From the NCBI GenBank assembly GCA_028023455.1, contig JAQFVV010012575.1:295517-359516 (forward strand): 64,000 nt of DNA. The letters run 5' to 3'. The DNA is from Epiperipatus broadwayi. Lineage: Eukaryota > Onychophora > Udeonychophora > Euonychophora > Peripatidae. Shown one piece after another: positions 62,240-64,000 of this stretch (its first letter is position 1; every line of letters begins with the position of its first letter). The notes under the pieces are model-generated. The model ran no database searches. It was not told where the DNA came from and saw only the letters and a list, made by a program, of their open reading frames with translations. A program made the translations under genes and the position numbers.

Positions 62240-62819
62240 TGATCTTGAAGTGCTAAAAATCACATGATAACCATCTCTTATGCTGGCACATAACTGTTAT
62301 TAAACAGGCAAAACTCTCCATACCGCAGTGCCACCCTGTGCCAACCAGAGTAATCAACAATTATGTGCTAGCATAAGAGATGGTGATCATGTGATGTTTA
62401 GTGGTTTAACACCAATCCTGCTAATAGGATAGTGGTGCTATGGTTGGTAAAGAGCCAAAGACACCAAAATGTATGGGTGCTGAATAGTTCAGACCCATAT
62501 GACTATATAAGTTATTGAGTTTAGATTGAAAATATTATTGTGTTTTCAATTTCATTCTCATAATTTTGTAGTTAAGTAGAGATAAAAGGTGTCTGCTGGA
62601 GGGTTGCATTAGATCCTAAGATCTAGGTGCAGTGCTCTCAGATCCAAGCCTCCTCATTGATGAAGGTCACAAGCCAGAAGCTAGTCTGGGAATATTGGAT
62701 GAGTAGGCACTAGATGGGGATTTTATGCACAAGTCCTACTGGCATCCATTGATTACTTTGGTTGGCACAGGGTGGCACTACTATATGGAGAGTTTTGCCT
62801 GTTTAATGATCTTGAAGTG
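62240..62819. mobile_element. Family-A element, longest copy, exact 13-bp target duplication
   Basis: The element is 62253-62806, with identical tgatcttgaagtg at 62240-62252 and 62807-62819. The left end has the tail 'atcacatgataacc', then 'ctcttatgctggcac' and 'aaacaggcaaaactctcc'. An inverted copy of the tail follows at about 62360-62405 ('gcataagagatggtgatcat'). The body then runs through 'cctgctaataggatagtggt', 'cagacccatatgactatata' and 'gttgcattagatcctaagat', and ends 'gagagttttgcctgtttaa'. It lies at the upstream edge of the LINE corpse. It is 554 bp and non-coding. Confidence 0.85.
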
Positions 62820-63475
62820 TTTGTATCACGTAAAGTTTGAACATTTTCTCTACCTATATTTAGGGAAAAATAATTTATAATAATTATCTTTTGCATTACC
62901 ACAGTTTGTGTGGAACAGGCCATTTTAGATATTTCCTATGCTCCTTTTCCTTTTATAAGTAATCTCTAAGTAAGGCTATCTGAATATAAATATTTATCAG
63001 TAGAAATTGTCTTAAATTCAGTTCCAACTGATTAGTGATATCAAACAAAGATTACAGCTAATAACTTACAATTAACTAAGCCTGTTACTGCCATTATTTT
63101 CTTAATTCTTGAGGGCTTGAACTAATCAAAACAAAATGGAAAGAGATTTGGATAAAGTACCTTGGGCTCATTGGTCCACTGGGTGGGAAATAAATCTTGA
63201 AATGCATGATTTCTGATCTATTGTCGTAATCAGAGTTCCAGATATATGATGATAGCAAATGAATCATTATATACTATGGATGTAGATAGGATTTTCTAAT
63301 GTTGGGTCAATTATTTTCTCATTGTAAATTGACTTGTCTAATGTTTTGTTTATATCAAACATATTTAAATAAATATTAATTAGTGTACAGATAATTTTGA
63401 AATAATTATTCCATTGGGAATAATTGCCACATAATTTAGGCATTAATAATCACTAATAATTTCACAGATTAAAAT
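62820..63475. other. AT-rich stretch, nothing seen
   Basis: No gene, repeat copy or regulatory site could be supported. Confidence 0.4.
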
Positions 63476-63863
63476 ATGTGCTATTTTAAGCCAATAAACA
63501 TCTCATGATGACCATTTCTTATGCTTGCTTATAACTGTTATTAAAACAGGCAAAACTTTCCATACAGTAGCGCCACACAGTACAAGTCAGAGTAATCAAT
63601 GTATTCAAGAAGGCTTGTGCATTAAATCCCCATCTAGTGCCTACTCGTCCAACATTTCCAGACTACGATCTAGATGCAGTGCTCTCAGATCCAAGGCTCC
63701 TCACTGATGAAGGCCACAAGCCAGAAACTAGTCTGGGATATTGGATGAGTAGGCGCTAGATGAAGATTTTATGCGCAAGCCTTCTGGCATCCATTGATTA
63801 CTCTGGCTTGCACTGAGTTGCAATACTGTGTGGAGAGTTTTGCCTGTTTTATATGCTATTTTA
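63476..63863. mobile_element. Family-A hairpin element with 13-bp target duplication
   Basis: The element is 63489-63850, between atgtgctatttta (63476-63488) and atatgctatttta (63851-63863), 12 of 13 identical. The left arm starts 'agccaataaacatctcatga' and passes 'ttataactgttattaaaac' and 'aggcttgtgcattaaatccc'. The right arm returns through 'actagtctggg', 'cttctggcatccattgatta' and ends 'gagagttttgcctgtttt'. The right arm lacks the reverse complement of the first 50 or so tail bases, the same asymmetry as in other copies. Non-coding. Confidence 0.78.
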
Positions 63864-64000
63864 TTGAAAATGTAGAAAAATAAAAAGATTTAAGCTACAG
63901 ATTATTAACATTCTTTGATACTAGATGTATTTAAACTTTTATTCTATCCGAGCTACAATTATTTTAATTAAATTATTCTAACATTCAGTTGTTTTAAATG
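63864..64000. other. Window end, AT-rich
   Basis: Nothing recognisable before the end of the window. Confidence 0.4.

Overview
This is a eukaryotic, almost certainly invertebrate animal, window. It is very AT-rich (roughly 70-75 % A+T by eye) and gene-poor, and most of what can be recognised is the remains of mobile elements. The repeat mix is a tRNA-derived SINE, a Penelope-like element with a GIY-YIG endonuclease, LINE fragments with an ATC-repeat tail, a Ty3/gypsy fossil, a hAT element and many foldback elements. This would fit a lophotrochozoan such as a mollusc, but the sequence alone does not fix the phylum.

Only one intact protein gene is convincing: a 252-residue, single-coding-exon, four-helix membrane protein resembling the MS4A/CD20 superfamily (22694-23452, +). 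A good 3' splice site lies about 150 bases upstream of its start codon, so a 5' UTR intron is likely. Two short upstream ORFs precede the start, and several AATAAA signals follow the stop.

Layout. 0-4 kb: AT-rich DNA with a family-C repeat fragment, a family-A foldback element and a decayed SINE. 4.9-7.2 kb: minus-strand Ty3/gypsy corpse (zinc knuckle, reverse transcriptase, connection, integrase), followed by a family-A hairpin. 9.86-10.34 kb: hAT element with a perfect 8-bp target duplication. 14-21.5 kb: SINE, a 61-bp family-A copy, nested inverted repeats, a family-B hairpin, a cluster of diverged repeats, a large ATCT/ATCC microsatellite and a tandem family-A pair. 22.5-24 kb: the gene. 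26-36 kb: family-B, family-C and other foldback elements, a Penelope fragment and a degenerate tandem repeat. 36.5-43.5 kb: extremely AT-rich, featureless. 43.5-50.5 kb: a 743-bp foldback element, a 69-bp family-A copy, direct repeats, long inverted repeats, a TA-flanked MITE and LTR-like promoter segments. 51.8-54.75 kb: two 98 %-identical 470-bp direct repeats. 56.2-58.2 kb: two 0.7-kb direct repeats flanking a foldback. 59-62.2 kb: minus-strand LINE remains. 62.2-63.9 kb: two family-A elements.

The most unusual signal is two foldback families, called A and B here. At ten insertions they are flanked by direct repeats of a constant 13 bp, although the elements range from 61 to 750 bp. One end is an unpaired tail carrying a CACATGA-like motif; the other is a shorter hairpin arm usually ending in TTTAA or TATAA. 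The constant length suggests one integration mechanism, and I cannot match it from memory to a standard transposon superfamily. All repeat boundaries were found by eye and need computational confirmation.
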